Assembly (NCBI GenBank): GCA_963921195.1
Contig: OY992540.1
Coordinates: 78,047,337-78,111,336, forward strand
Direction of reading: 5' to 3'
Length of the DNA stretch: 64,000 nucleotides
Source: Pegoplata infirma
Lineage: Eukaryota > Arthropoda > Insecta > Diptera > Anthomyiidae
Part shown: positions 1-11,487 of the stretch, piece after piece
Layout: each line of letters opens with the position of its first letter
Numbering within the stretch: the first letter of the stretch is position 1
The notes under the pieces: generated by a model
Database searches by the model: none
What the model was told of the DNA's origin: nothing
The model's input: only the letters and a program-made list of their open reading frames with translations
Position numbers and translations under genes: made by a program

Positions 1-550
1 CAAAACGGCGATTTTTTTTTAACTTTGACCTCAATTTTCTCAAAAACCAGATGTGATAGAAAAAATTGGAGACCGGATTTTTGACCAGCAGAACTAATGT
101 AATCAAGTTTATAAGGTCGCGTTCCAGTCGGATTTTCGATGTTTAGTAGTATTATTTAAACAGGTTTGGAGAAATTTGCAATGAGTTTTTTACTGATTCT
201 AATAAATACAGCGAGTAATGCAGGTAAACGGCTTGGTACCGAGAAATGTAGGTGTGATTTGTTGCAAGGTTCTAATATAAAGTGCAGGGTACCTTATGGT
301 CACTCTAATTTAACCTTTATTTCCTTGACTGTTTAATTTTCAGTAAACTTTTGTATTTATACTTTTAGTGACTATTTGTAAAAGTGTTACATTCCTTTAA
401 TAAAAAACAGGCAAATACTTGTAGATGTATAGACGAGTTTTTGTACTATTTGCAAAGTCTATGTTAGCAGCAGCTGTTTAATGTAGACATTTCTTAAGTA
501 AATATTAAAAGAAAAAATTATATCTTTAAGAAATGGTTAAAATATTAATT
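1..550. other. AT-rich sequence, no gene seen
   Basis: No coding pattern, RNA gene or recognisable repeat end was found here. The sequence is AT-rich with short homopolymer runs. Confidence 0.5.
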
Positions 551-790
551 TTTATATAAAGGTGCTCCGAACCACCATCCTGTGAATGTATGTCCGTCCG
601 TCCACCAGTCTGTGGAAAGCCACTGCAGTCCAAGCAAAGAAAACTAGGCTACTGAATTTTGGCACGAATATGTCTTATGGTCATAGGCTGACTTAATTCT
701 TAAAGGGACAAAATTGGATCATTGGGAAAAAAGTTTCTCCTTGAGAAACTAAAACAACTACTGCAAGGTTTTCATGGCGAACTCCATTTT
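551..790 (+). repeat. degenerate DINE/mini-me-like fragment
   Basis: This stretch contains a short GTCC run (around 591-603). Its tail is related to the segment at 57600-57660: both have a 'TTGAGAAACTAAAACAAC'-like phrase after the hairpin-bearing end. Neither end is preserved. The assignment rests on resemblance to the clearer copies in this window and is weak. Confidence 0.35.
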
Positions 791-811
791 TGAAAGATGT
801 TTTTTTTTTTA

Positions 812-885
812 ACATAATAATCTTTTTAGGCTGGTGTCTAATTTTAAAAAAGTTGCAGGACGCCACCTCAGTTTGACTATATAAG
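812..885 (+). repeat. start of T-rich dispersed repeat, copy 1
   Basis: The phrase TTTTTAGGCTGGTGT followed by TAATTTTAAAAAA recurs at about 28950-28980. It marks the left part of a dispersed repeat whose body resumes at 1823, after the MITE inserted at 886. Positions 878-885 (TATATAAG) are the left target duplication of that MITE. Confidence 0.6.
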
Positions 886-1814
886 TAGGGTGACCATTTT
901 TTTCTAAACTCAAATCAGTACGCCCAATTTTTTATGTGTGTTTTTTTTTTCTAGAAAAAAACTCTCTGAAAACTCTGTTCTATGGGAAAACACTGATGGT
1001 GTTTTCAACATTAAAAAATGTCGATTAAACTAACAAACTTATTTAGTATTTCAGTAATAACAACTGTTGAAAAACAGCTGTGGAAAAACAACTGTTGAAA
1101 AACAACTGTTGAAAAACAACTGTTGAAAAACAACTGTTGAAAAACAACTATTAAAAAACAACTGCCATAAACTGTTGTCGTTATTTAGTTGACTTCAAAC
1201 ATTAAATTTTATTGACTTCAAACTGCTTCATTTCAGTGCATTAAATATAACAAACCCCAGAGGTTTTTGGAATAAGAAAATCCCTCAGATTCTGATGACA
1301 TTTTCTAATGTTTTGATAACTCTTCCTTTTTAGAAAACTTTCCAGATAATAAGAACATGTTTTGATGAAATTACCTCACCGAACATCTCGAAATCATTTG
1401 GATTCGTGCAATTACGTTATCTTTCTTAAAAGATAGAAAATCTATTATCTCGTGAATTTTTCGTTATAGAAAACCTCAAAGATTCTGTGCGCTTTTTTAC
1501 ATTAATTTATGAAAATCAAAATAATCTCATGCTCATAATCCTTTCTGCGTTAAGGAACCTCTTGATTTACGAACTCTACGCTCCTTATAATTAATTCAAA
1601 TTATCTTATTGTCAGACTTAAATTATAAAAAACTACTCTGAAGACGTATTATAGGGAAATTAAAGTTTTTATATGCGAATGAAAATATTTTTTATGTTGA
1701 AATTTTCAAAAATCAGTACAATCAAAAAACAAATCAGTATAACGTTTTTTGATCAGTACACGTGATCAAAAATCAGTACATGTACTGATCAAATCAGTAC
1801 GAATGGTCAGCCTA
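886..1814. mobile_element. hAT-type MITE, copy 1
   Basis: The ends are inverted repeats: TAGGGTGACCATT at the left and AATGGTCAGCCTA at the right. A perfect 8-bp direct duplication TATATAAG flanks it (878-885 and 1815-1822). An 8-bp duplication with TAG/CAG-type ends is the hAT signature. The interior matches, in reverse orientation, the element at 39590-40559. No transposase frame is present, so it is non-autonomous. GTACTGATTTGATCAGTAC-like palindromic words crowd the right end. Confidence 0.85.
1062..1172. repeat. 14-bp minisatellite inside the hAT MITE
   Basis: About seven imperfect copies of CAACTGTTGAAAAA lie head to tail. Each unit carries the near-palindrome CAACTGTTG. The array is absent or unrecognisable in the sister MITE at 39590-40559, where a single CAGTTGTTTT-like phrase occurs, so it arose by local expansion. 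Confidence 0.75.
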
Positions 1815-1822
1815 TATATAAG

Positions 1823-2375
1823 CCAACAATTAACGAAAAAGAAAACAAGAATTACTATTTTCATTTTCGTAAAACCAAAAATTTTAATAACTTGGGTTTG
1901 TAACTTGGATAATAATTCACCTCGTGGTGAAAAAACCGTTTGGTGAATAAAAAGTAATGAATAAAAAGTAATTTTTCATCAAATTTTTTTTTTTCATAAA
2001 TTTTTTTTTTTCATCAAATTTTTTTTTCCATCAAATTTTTTATTTATAAATTTTATTCATCAAAATTTTTTTTTTTCATAATAATTTTTTATTATCATTT
2101 TTTTTTTTTCATTAATTTTTTTCATCAATTTTTTTTTTCATCAAAATTTTTTTTTCATGAATTTTTTTTCCATAAATTTTTTTTTTTCATAATTTTTTTT
2201 TTTCATCAAAAATTTTTTTTTTTTTTTTAATTTTTGTTTTTCATCAAACTTTTTTTTTTATCATTTTTTTTATCAACTTTTTTTTTTCATAATTTTTTTT
2301 TAATAAAATTTGTTTCTCACCAATTTTTTTTTTTCATAATTTTTTTTTCATTATTTTTTTTTTCATCAAATTTTT
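1823..2375. repeat. T-rich dispersed repeat, copy 1, left body
   Basis: It begins with a conserved block (1830-1960: AACGAAAAAGAAAACAAGAA and an ACCTCGTGGTGA phrase) shared with 28997-29130. It then runs into degenerate units of TTTTTTTTCATCAAA. The same block and tail occur uninterrupted at 28930-29925. This copy is split by the DINE-like element at 2376-3463. A 65-residue frame inside it (1749-1946) is not a gene. Confidence 0.7.
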
Positions 2376-3463
2376 ATACCCTCCACTCTAGTGATAGAGG
2401 GTATATATAAGTTTGTCATTCCGTTTGTAACACATCGAAATATTGGTCTAGGACCCCATAAAGTATATATATTCATGATCCTTGATCGATTTTAAGTCGA
2501 TCTAGCGATGTCCGTCCGTCCGTCTGTCTGTCTGTCCGTTGAAAACACGCTAACTTTTGAAAGACTTTACGGAGGCTCCTGAAGTTTGACATATATGTTG
2601 ACCTTTTACCGGGTCAGGTTGGTATTGCAATCCAGCGAAATCAGTCCAGTGGTTCAAAAGTTATGAGCAAAAGAGTAAATTTCGGCAAGGGTATTTTGCG
2701 AATTTACGAGATTAAAACCACTCTAACTTTCGAAAGACAATTCGGAGGGTGCTGAAGCTTAGCATATATATTTGTTGTTTCCCAAGTCTGTTTGGTTTTG
2801 AATTTCAGCAAAATCGGTTCACAAAACAAGTTTTAAAAGCATGGTGAAATACGAGTTATTTTAAAACTTGTTGTTGTTTGTTTTTCTGTTGTGGGGTGCA
2901 GTTTAGTTGTTAGACAAGTAAATATTTGTTATTGTTTTGTTATTGTTTTTGTAACTGTATGTAACGGTGTATAGTAAGTAATTTTTGAAAAAAAATCAAA
3001 TAAAGTGGTTTTTTTATATGATTGAATGTTAGTTTGTTTTTGTTTTTAAAGATGAGGATGGTAAAATAAAAAGCGGGAGATATGTGAAATAGTTTTTTTG
3101 TATTACATATTTTATATTACATATAACAAAAATATTTTACAAAGTAATTTTGTTACTCAAAGAAATTGTACTCTAAAAAAAATATTTACACTCTAAAAAA
3201 TGTTACACTGAAAAAAAAATGTAAACATAATTTGTTTTTTTAATGAAATGTCACACTCAAAAAAAATGTTGACATTTAAAAAAATTTTACACTCAAAAAA
3301 TTTAATTGATTTAAAAAAAAATTACTCAAAATAATATATGTATTTCTAATAAAAAATTTGTAATGCAATTTTTTGAATTTTTTTTTAGAAAATTACTATC
3401 AGATAACATTGTGGAGGGTATTCATAGATTCGACCAAGTCGAATTTAATTTTTCTACTTGTTT
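2376..3463 (+). mobile_element. DINE-1/mini-me-like element, copy 1
   Basis: The left end carries a hairpin TACCCTC ... GAGGGTA (2377-2383 with 2397-2403). A (GTCY)n run sits at 2509-2539. The right end has ATTCG-type inverted words followed by ACTTGTTTT. The same ends and interior phrases recur at 46130-46966 and 59771-60591, and in reverse at 55128-55584. Dipteran mini-me/DINE-1 repeats are known to carry TA and GTCY microsatellites, which fits. Helentron relatedness is inferred. It has no coding capacity. Confidence 0.7.
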
Positions 3464-4085
3464 TCATCAAAATTTGTTTTTCATAATTTTTTTTTATCAT
3501 ATTTTTTTTCATCAAACTTTTTTATAAAATTTTTTATTATCAATTTTTTTCTCACCAAAAATGTTTTTTTTTCATATTTTTTTTTATATCAAAAAATTTT
3601 TCTTTTCATAAAAAAAATTCATCAAAATTTTTTTCACCAAAAATTTTGAGTTCATTAAATTTTTTTAACATAATTTTGTTTTTCGTGAAAAAAAAATAAT
3701 TTTTTTACCACAACTACTTTTTGACCAAGTCTAAGCTTTTCGCATAAAAATTTTACATTTGTTTATCAAATGTACATAAAACAAGTGAGAGTGTTATATT
3801 CTTTGGTGCCGCATCTTTTATATTCTCCAAAATGTAAAAACACTTTTTTGCACTTATTTTTACACTCACCTACGAAATTTACAGCTCCTTTTTTTTAATG
3901 GGGTCCTCGACTGATATTTCAATTCGTTTTGCATGGAATAAATAGCAAAGTAATATAACATTATTTTTTCTAAAAAAAACAGCTTTGGCAAGTACACCCA
4001 AATCTTCTGCAAAACATTATCATGATTTAATGTTTTGGGCAAGAGCACAAAATTCGCAGGCATTTTTGTCAGAAAAATGTCTCAG
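3464..4085. repeat. T-rich dispersed repeat, copy 1, right body
   Basis: The TTTTTCATCAAA units resume directly after the DINE-like insertion and lead to a conserved tail. The tail contains AAAACAAGTGAGAGTGTT (about 3778-3796), itself a relic of a DINE-type end, and closes near GCAGGCATTTTT. The same order is seen at 29480-29920, which supports one interrupted repeat. The small frames here are shadows. Confidence 0.65.
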
Positions 4086-5259
4086 AACCTAAGATTTTTT
4101 TTTTTTTTAATTCGGAAACGTTTTAAATTAATCCCCTAATATGTTACAACCGCTACTGTAAATACAACAATTAAATATTAATCATCATCAACAATTCTTT
4201 ATTATCACAATAATATTTCTTAATCCAATCAAACTGACTACTCTTTAATCAATGGCATTGAACTGTTGAAAGAAGCCACGCATCGGATCACACAATCAAA
4301 AAAACTTAAATATCTTTGTTAATGACAAACTGACAGTTGAATTTATTACACATAAGTGCTGATAAACACAAAGTTCCTTTTAATTTTTCCATAATCATAC
4401 ATTATTCTATAAAAAAACATAATCCAACATTATTATCTGTGATATACAATTGATCTTATTGAACTTCCACAGAAAAAGAGATCATATCTATGCAACCCAT
4501 ATATAAATTTCAAAACAAAAAAAAACTTTTCCTTTTCAATTCTCCGGCAAAAATTGGCATTTAACTTATTAAACATGATCGATTTTAATAGCCCTTCGTT
4601 TTTCTTAAGAACTAAAATCCTTTGCTGGAATAAATACCAAACAACCTACACATGAGTTCTACAGAGTAAAAGAAAACGAATCTATATCCCAAAACAGTAA
4701 ATCAATTGAAGAGGAGTATTAGTAGTAACAAATAAATACTTGTTGAATCAATATATGATTTTTCCAATGTTCAATATATGCCACAATTCATATGAGTACC
4801 GGCCACACCACATAATGTAGTACCATGGCAACATATTTTATGGGCATTAGCAATTGCAATAAATGTTTCTCCCTACACTCGAACATACATCCTACCTTAC
4901 CATTCTGAAGTAGTGTTTACAATGCATTCAACGACTGACTAACATATTTACAATTGTGTCTTTTTTTATTTGCAACAACTTGCCACAGAATTGTAGATGC
5001 AACAAACACCACAATAGCAAATTTGCTAAAAATAGTCTCCTTTTTTTTTAAATATATAACTGCCGGTATTCATAAAATAGTTAGACCAGATGACTTACAG
5101 GCTGTTTTTGTCTCATACTCGCTCTTCTTCTTCTTCTTCTTGTCTGTTTTTCATCCGTCTGGTTATTTAAACTGACAGCGTTCAAATGGAGTTTTTACGC
5201 AGACACATCAAAATAATTTGCAGGCTGGAAGGGCAAACAAAAAATTTCGAAGGGTCTGA
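4086..5259. other. AT-rich sequence, no gene seen
   Basis: I see no open frame with a recognisable domain, no tandem structure and no inverted-repeat boundary. A short CTTCTTCTTCTT run lies near 5124. Confidence 0.5.
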
Positions 5260-7790
5260 GAACACTTTTCAATAGAAAATTCATTTAAAAATCTGAAAAA
5301 ACCTTTCAATAGAAAATTTATCTCAGAATCTAAAAAAAAAATTTCTATAGAAAATTCATCTCAAAATCTGAGTAAAAATGTTCTATAGAAAATTTATCTC
5401 AAAATTTTTTCATCTCAGAATCTGAGAAAAAATTTTCTATAGAATATTCCTCTCAAAATCTAAGAAATAATTATCTATAGAAAATTCATCTCAGAATCTA
5501 AGAAAAATTTTCTATAGAAAATTCATCTAAGAATCTGTGAAAAAAAATTTTATAGAAAATTCGTCTCAGAATCTGAGAAAAAATTTTCTATAGAAAATTT
5601 ATGTCAGAATATGAGCAAAAATTGTCTAAATAAAATTCATCTCAGAATCTGAGAAATTACTTTCTATAGAAAATTCATCTCAGAATCTGAGAAACATTTT
5701 CGATAGATAACTCATCTCAGAATCTGAGAAAAATTTTTCTATAAAAAATTCATCTCAGAATCTGAAAAAAAATTTTCTATAGAAAAATCTGAAAAAAAAA
5801 AAATTATAGAAAAACTCATCTCAGAATCTGAGAAAAAATTTTCTATCAAAAATTTATTTTAGAATCTGAGAAAAAAGCTTCTAAAGAAAATTCATCTTAG
5901 AATCTGAGAAAAAATTTTCTATAGAAAATTAATCTCAGCAGCTGAGAAAAAAATTTCTATAGAAAATTCATCTTAGCAGCTGAGAAAAAAATTTCTATAG
6001 AAAATTCATCTCAGCAGCTGAGAAAAAAATTTCTATAGAAAATTCATCTCAGCAGCTGAGAAAACATTTACTATAGAAAATTCATCTCAGCAGCTGAGAA
6101 AACATTTTCTATAGAAAATTCATCTCAGCAGCTGAGAAAAAATTTTCTATAGAAAATTCATCTCAGCAGCTGAGAAAAAATTTTCTATAGAAAATTCATC
6201 TCAGCAGCTGAGAAAAAATTTTCTATAGAAAATTCATCTCAGCAGCTGAGAAAAAATTTTCTATAGAAAATTCATCTCAGCAGCTGAGAAAAAATTTTCT
6301 ATAGAAAATTCATCTCAGCAGCTGAGAAAAAATTTTCTATAGAAAATTCATCTCAGCAGCTGAGAAAAAATTTTCTATAGAAAATTAATCTCAGCAGCTG
6401 AGAAAAAATTGTCTATAGAAAATTAATCTCAGCAACTGAGAAAAAATTTTCTATAGAAAATTCATCTCAGCAGCTGAGAAAAAATTTTCTATAGAAAATT
6501 CATCTCAGAATATGAGGAAAATTTTTCCTTAGAAAATTCATTTCAGAATCTGAGAAAAAAATTTCAATAGAAAATTCATCTCAGAATCTAAGAAATAATT
6601 TTCTATAGAAAATTGATCACAGAATCTGAAAAAAAAATTTTCTGTAGAAAATTCATCTCAGCAGCTGAGAAAAAATTTTCTATAGAAAATTCATCTCAGC
6701 AGCTGAGAAAAAATTTTCTATAGAAAATTCATCTCAGCAGCTGAGAAAAAATTTTCTATAGAAAATTCATCTCAGCAGCTGAGAAAAAATTTTCTATAGA
6801 AAATTCATCTCAGCAGATGAGAAAAAATTTTCTATAGAAAATTCATCTCAGCAGCTGAGAAAAAATTTTCTATAGAAAATTCATCTCAGCAGCTGAGAAA
6901 AAATTTTCTATAGAAAATTCATCTCAGCAGCTGAGAAAAAATTGTCTATAGAAAATTCATCTCAGCAGCTGAGAAAAAATTTTCTATAGAAAATTCATCT
7001 CAGCAGCTGAGAAAAAATTTTCTATAGAAAATTCATCTCAGCAGCTGAGAAAAAATTTTCTATAGAAAATTCATCTCAGCAGCTGAGAAAAAATTTTCTA
7101 TAGAAAATTCATCTCAGCAGCTGAGAAAAAATTTTCTATAGAAAATTCATCTCAGCAGCTGAGAAAAAATTTTCTATAGAAAATTCATCTCAGCAGCTGA
7201 GAAAAAATTTTCTATAGAAAATTCATCTCAGCAGCTGAGAAAAAATTTTCTATAGAAAATTCATCTCAGCAGCTGAGAAAAAATTTTCTATAGAAAATTC
7301 ATCTCAGCAGCTGAGAAAAAATTTTCTATAGAAAATTCACCTCAGCAGCTGAGAAAAAATTTTCTATAGAAAATTCACCTCAGCAGCTGAGAAAAAATTT
7401 TCTATAGAAAATTCATCTCAGCAGCTGAGAAAAAATTTTCTATAGAAAATTCATCTCAGCAGCTGAGAAAAAATTTTCTATAGAAAATTCATCTCAGCAG
7501 CTGAGAAAAAATTTTCTATAGAAAATTCATCTCAGCAGCTGAGAAAAAATTTTCTATAGAAAATTCATCTCAGCAGCTGAGAAAAAATTTTCTATAGAAA
7601 ATTCATCTCAGCAGCTGAGAAAAAATTTTCTATAGAAAATTTATCTCAGCAGCTGAGAAAAAATGTTCTATAGAGAATTGTTTCTCAGATGCTGAGATGA
7701 ATTTTCTATAGAAAATTTTTTCTCAGCTGCTGAGATGAATTTTCTATAGAGAATTCATCTCAGAACCTGAAAAAAAATTTTGAAATGAAT
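5260..7790. repeat. 38-bp palindromic satellite array
   Basis: Roughly 65 head-to-tail units (about 2.5 kb) have consensus TTCTATAGAAAATTCATCTC followed by AGCAGCTGAGAAAAAATT. Each unit contains two self-complementary words: TTTTCTATAGAAAA (perfect 14-bp palindrome) and CTCAGCAGCTGAG (6-bp arms). Units from about 5260 to 5930 are diverged and carry AATC in place of CAGC. Units from about 5935 to 7670 are nearly identical. The CAGCTG core is an E-box-type hexamer repeated every 38 bp. Related 35-bp words fill the arrays near 19.5-20.1, 25.5-26.4 and 31.4-32.5 kb. Confidence 0.95.
7673..7790. repeat. reverse-orientation units closing the 38-bp array
   Basis: The last units read TTTCTCAGCTGCTGAGATGA followed by ATTTTCTATAGA. 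This is the reverse complement of the units before them. The array therefore flips orientation at about 7675 before decaying by about 7870. Confidence 0.8.
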
Positions 7791-7950
7791 TTTCAATAGA
7801 AAATTATTCTTTGAAAACTATAGAAAACTGTTCTCAGAATATGAAATGAATTTTTTTGTAGACAAATCTTACAATCTGAAATAAATTTCTCAGAGCACAT
7901 CTTTGCCCCTTATTATTCACATTTCTGTACGTGTATGCTCCAGCACTTTA

Positions 7951-8889
7951 ATATCGTGAACCTATATTCAAAATATGCCAACTCAAATTTGACGGAAATG
8001 AGTTTCCGATGGCAAATAGCTCCCCTATGTAATACCTATCTGCCATAAAAATTTCAGAGCAAAAAAATAATTTGTTGTCGTTTTACATCCATTTTTGTTA
8101 TTCTGCTAACTCAAAGTACATATTTTTTTGGTGGAAATAAATGCCAACTCCCATTGTAAATTTCCAAAAATTTTTCAAAAATTTAAAAAAAAAAAATTAG
8201 ACCACATTTCTTATTGCATTTGCCATGCTAAACACGAATCTTGTAAAGATTTTGATATCTAATGACTGGTTCTCGAGATATTGCCATTTTGAAAATATCG
8301 GTAAATAGTGTTTGCAAAAAAAAAAATTGCTTATATTTATGTAACTTTCAAACTATTTATCAGATTGAAACATTATGAATGGGGCAAATAAAGTCAATAA
8401 TATAAGCTTTCAAAATAGCTAGTTTGGAGTGACCCTATTGCAATACAGCGTGAGTTACAGAGTGCCAAAGTTGACCACCCTGAGATTAAAAGGCTTTCGG
8501 AGCTAGTAACTTTTAAAAATATGCAAAGATTTTTAATTTTTTGTTCAGTTTTTGCAATTACCGTACTAAGGATAACAAAAACCAAATAAAAAATATTTGA
8601 AAAATTTTTCCAAAAAAAATGTATTTTTATTTTCCGACAAAATATGCCAACTCTAAAAAAATATTTGTTTTTTGATATAGTAATAAATGCCATCTCTGAA
8701 AAATACGCAAAAAAGTGCAAGATATGAAAATTTTTGCATAGGTAAAAATTGTTTAGAATATTTAAACCATGTTATGGAAGGTACATTGTTAATTTTTACA
8801 ATAATTAGCGAAATAACTAGTTTTTTAGCTCTCCTGAACAGTAAGCTTTTTCGAGTTGGCATTTATTGAATATAGTTCGACGATATATT
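7951..8889. mobile_element. possible inverted-repeat element (GCCAACTC ends)
   Basis: The left phrase ATATCGTGAACCTATATTCA ... ATGCCAACTC is matched in reverse at 8850-8889 (GAGTTGGCAT ... TGAATATAGTTCGACGATAT). Extra internal copies of ATGCCAACTC occur near 8141 and 8646. No clear target duplication was found, so the exact ends and class are uncertain. The small overlapping frames here are not genes. Confidence 0.45.
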
Positions 8890-9910
8890 GAATGTTTTTT
8901 TTTTATTATACTGCTACTCCTCTGTATTTTGTTCAAAAGCAGCCTACACCCTCTGAGGGTACATGTCAAGCAAAAGAACACAGAAAAAAAGGAAAACTTT
9001 ACAACACTATTGCATTTTGTTGCAGTTTTTTTCTTTTTCTTGTGTTGCACATGATGGACAAAGTCTGTAGACACCAGCAAAAAGGAACAACAGTCTGAAC
9101 ATCAAGAATTGTTCATACGTGTGTTTGTGAGTATGTTTTTTCTGAAACTAAAGACTTGACAGCAGAACACAACATTGATGCCATCAAACAGATCAAAATC
9201 AAGTGAAGCATACAACAATTCGCTTAAACTCACACAAAAATTCACAGCTCACTGTTGGGCATGCGGAATATTAGGTACGTTTTTTGTACAATAATTTCAA
9301 TTCCATACAAAAAAATTAATTTATTTAATCTGAACATATTGTAGGATGTATTTCGTTTGGTATCCTCACTAAATGAATTGAATAAACTTACTTATTTGAA
9401 ACACTGTGTACTCTCTTTGATCCTACTTTAATGATGTAAAAAAATCTATAAATTCGGCTAGGAACAGAAAAAATGCGAGCTGCAATGTTCTTTCTTTCAG
9501 TCTTTTGCTGGAGCTTCGATTCGTTGTGTTATAAATACGCCATCTGTCGATTGTAACTTCAATGTGACCTTAAAAATGCAAAAAACGTCCCTATTGTCTC
9601 CACTAGGAATGAAAATAAATTGTACGAATATGCGTTTTATTTTTATTGTTGCTAGTTGCTGGTTGGCGTTTGTTGTATGTTGCACATTGCTTATAATGCA
9701 TGGCAAATTTTGTGGCATAAATATACTATATTAGGCATTTATTTCATACTAGTGTTGCCAATAGTGCAAACATTCATATATTAGCTAAATGCATAATATA
9801 CAGACATTTATATTGTGTCGTGTGTGTAAACCATCTCAACACAGTTTCCATTTTAATTTAAGAATTAAATAAATCATATTGAATTCATCGCTCGATTTTT
9901 GATCTTATGT
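8890..9910. other. AT-rich sequence, no gene seen
   Basis: Neither strand shows a domain, tandem array or paired ends that I can support. Confidence 0.5.
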
Positions 9911-10132
9911 CTAGAGTTTCTCTGACGGCTTAAATTCATTTGCGTTATATCCTCCAAAGAGTTGAAACTTATCTGACTGATAATGGATCGGCGACTCCGC
10001 CGCTGGGCAGTGACAAAGTATGTGTTCAATCGTTTTATTCACCCCTGGTAAGACGCATTTTTCCAACTGGGGTCTGAAATAAGTCCAATATTCTTGGCAT
10101 AAAAGCCGATAAGACAATGATATTATCAACAT
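9911..10132 (-). pseudogene. non-LTR retrotransposon C-terminal fragment
   Basis: The minus-strand frame contains NKTIEHILCHCPAAES. This is the usual C-terminal zinc motif that follows RNase H in LOA-like and related non-LTR elements (pattern C-x2-C ... EH-x4-C-x-CPA). The upstream half of the same motif region lies at 10610-10760 on the same strand, but a plus-strand fragment sits between them. It is a broken remnant with no start or complete domain. Confidence 0.6.
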
Positions 10133-10605
10133 TATATTATCTTAGGGAAGCTTATCTTAAAACCTGTCCAGAGTGCTTGCCTCCGAAGAAAATTCATCAA
10201 CCGTGTTGGACGCCTGAACTCAAGCTTCTCAAAACAGAAAGCATGCAACTCTTCAATGAGGCAAAGAAAGATAATAAGGCGGAAGTCTGGGACCCAAAAA
10301 GCAGTCAGGAAACCGTTAAACTTCTGATGCACACCAAGGTCAAGAGAGAAACTCCCTTGGCTAAACTTTCACCAAATTCAATTCTGATAGATCAGAACAA
10401 TGGCGGGCGAACGCATGATAATGTAGGCGGTCCGTTCCTTCAAGCCATACAAATTTGTAGGGCCTGACAGGATACTTCCGGCACACTTGCAGAAGTCCCT
10501 CGGAATACCTGAAAGTCGTTACGAGGGGCACTCCACAAGTGGGAGTAATCTCTCTCCTTTTGTGGATAATAGATAAGATCCTCGAGTCACTTAACGGAAT
10601 TGGTA
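10133..10605 (+). pseudogene. non-LTR retrotransposon linker/RT fragment
   Basis: The first part (REAYLKTCPECLPPKKIHQ, then WTPELKLLKTE) resembles the linker between endonuclease and reverse transcriptase in LOA/R1/Jockey-type ORF2 proteins. After a frameshift near 10440, RILPAHLQK and, in another frame, RGTPQVGVISLLLWIIDKIL correspond to RT motifs (normally RGTPQGG...SP.LW). The YADD box that should follow is missing. Multiple frameshifts mean no product. The clade is not resolved. Confidence 0.65.
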
Positions 10606-10609
10606 TCAA

Positions 10610-10860
10610 GGTGGTCATTTGACGGCACATTTAACCGCTCAGCGTGCTTTCCACCATGGCCGTGTCCGGTAATTGCAGCAACCACCTTCGAAATCTCTTC
10701 TCTTGGAAGCAATATCGGCTCACTCGTGCACTTTTGAGAAATCCAAATTTGTCAAATATGGTCTTGTTTATGCAAAGGACGTAGATAGACAGGTTTGGAA
10801 TCACACTAGAACTATCTAATGACCTGTGTGTGATCGTCGACTCAAAGCATTCTAGGAAAA
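10610..10860 (-). pseudogene. RNase H-lineage ORF2 C-terminal fragment
   Basis: In one minus frame the segment reads PREEISKVVAAITGHGHGGK followed by HAERLNVPSND. It matches the same stretch of the broken ORF2 at 17802-18200 (PKGEISTVVTIITGH ... HAERLNGPSND). It is the region between RNase H and the terminal zinc motif of a LOA-like non-LTR element. It continues at 9911-10132 but is separated from it by a plus-strand fragment. Confidence 0.6.
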
Positions 10861-10889
10861 GCAAAACAGAGGAACGGATGGAAAAGTTT

Positions 10890-11480
10890 ATTTGTACATT
10901 TAAACCTGTAGGAGAACTTTTGGAAAAAGGTGGGGTCTACAACCGTACATAATCCACTGGATGTATGGTGCGATAATAAGACCAGTGTAAGACAAGGAGA
11001 TCAGTGTATAAGAAAATTTCAGCAACCTACAGAAGGAACAACGACTGCCGTGTGTGGGTATCACTGGTGCTATAAAATCGGCATCCCAGGCCGGCCTGGA
11101 AATGATACTAAACATTGATCCCAGGAATATCTACATCAAGAGCACAGCAGTCAAATCGGCTCTCAGATTAAGCCGCAAAGGCTTAAGCAAAGCTCTTGGA
11201 CAACTGGAACAGGAAAACGACTATATCTTACAACAGACAAACGTTAACAGAACCTTCGAAGTACCAACTACTTGGGCGGCAAACTCTGTTATGACTGAGA
11301 GTGCGACCTAAATTTTTACGAATAGATAGAAGATGGAGACGGGTACGGGTTCGGGAGTATATTCTGAATTCCTCGAAATCAGAGCCTCATTAAGACTTTT
11401 GGGCTTTAGTGCTTTCAAGGCTGAGGTACTTGCAGTTGATAAAGCCGCGCAGATAATTACGACAATGGACCTATGTTCTT
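10890..11480 (+). pseudogene. non-LTR retrotransposon RT thumb and RNase H fragment
   Basis: Plus-strand frames give WGLQPYIIHWMYGAIIRPVL, then CVGITGAIKSASQAG followed by LEMILNIDPRNIYIKSTAVK, the RT thumb of RNase H-encoding LINEs. After frameshifts, METGTGSGVYSEFLEIRAS and FKAEVLAVDKAAQIIT are the start of RNase H (aspartate and AE boxes). The remnant stops at about 11480, where minus-strand retrotransposon sequence begins. Stops and frameshifts exclude function. It is probably the downstream part of the fragment at 10133-10605. Confidence 0.7.
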
Positions 11481-11487
11481 TTTTTGT

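Noticed and set aside
4954..5175. 73-residue plus-strand frame as a small membrane protein
   Set aside because: The Phe run comes from CTTCTTCTT and T-rich sequence. There is no supporting context or motif.
5260..7790. CRISPR-like array
   Set aside because: Units are contiguous tandem repeats without unique spacers, in a eukaryotic context.
8394..9098. Cluster of 60-108-residue overlapping frames on both strands
   Set aside because: They overlap each other on both strands, are Phe/Lys/Ile-rich as expected from AT-rich noncoding DNA, and lack any motif.
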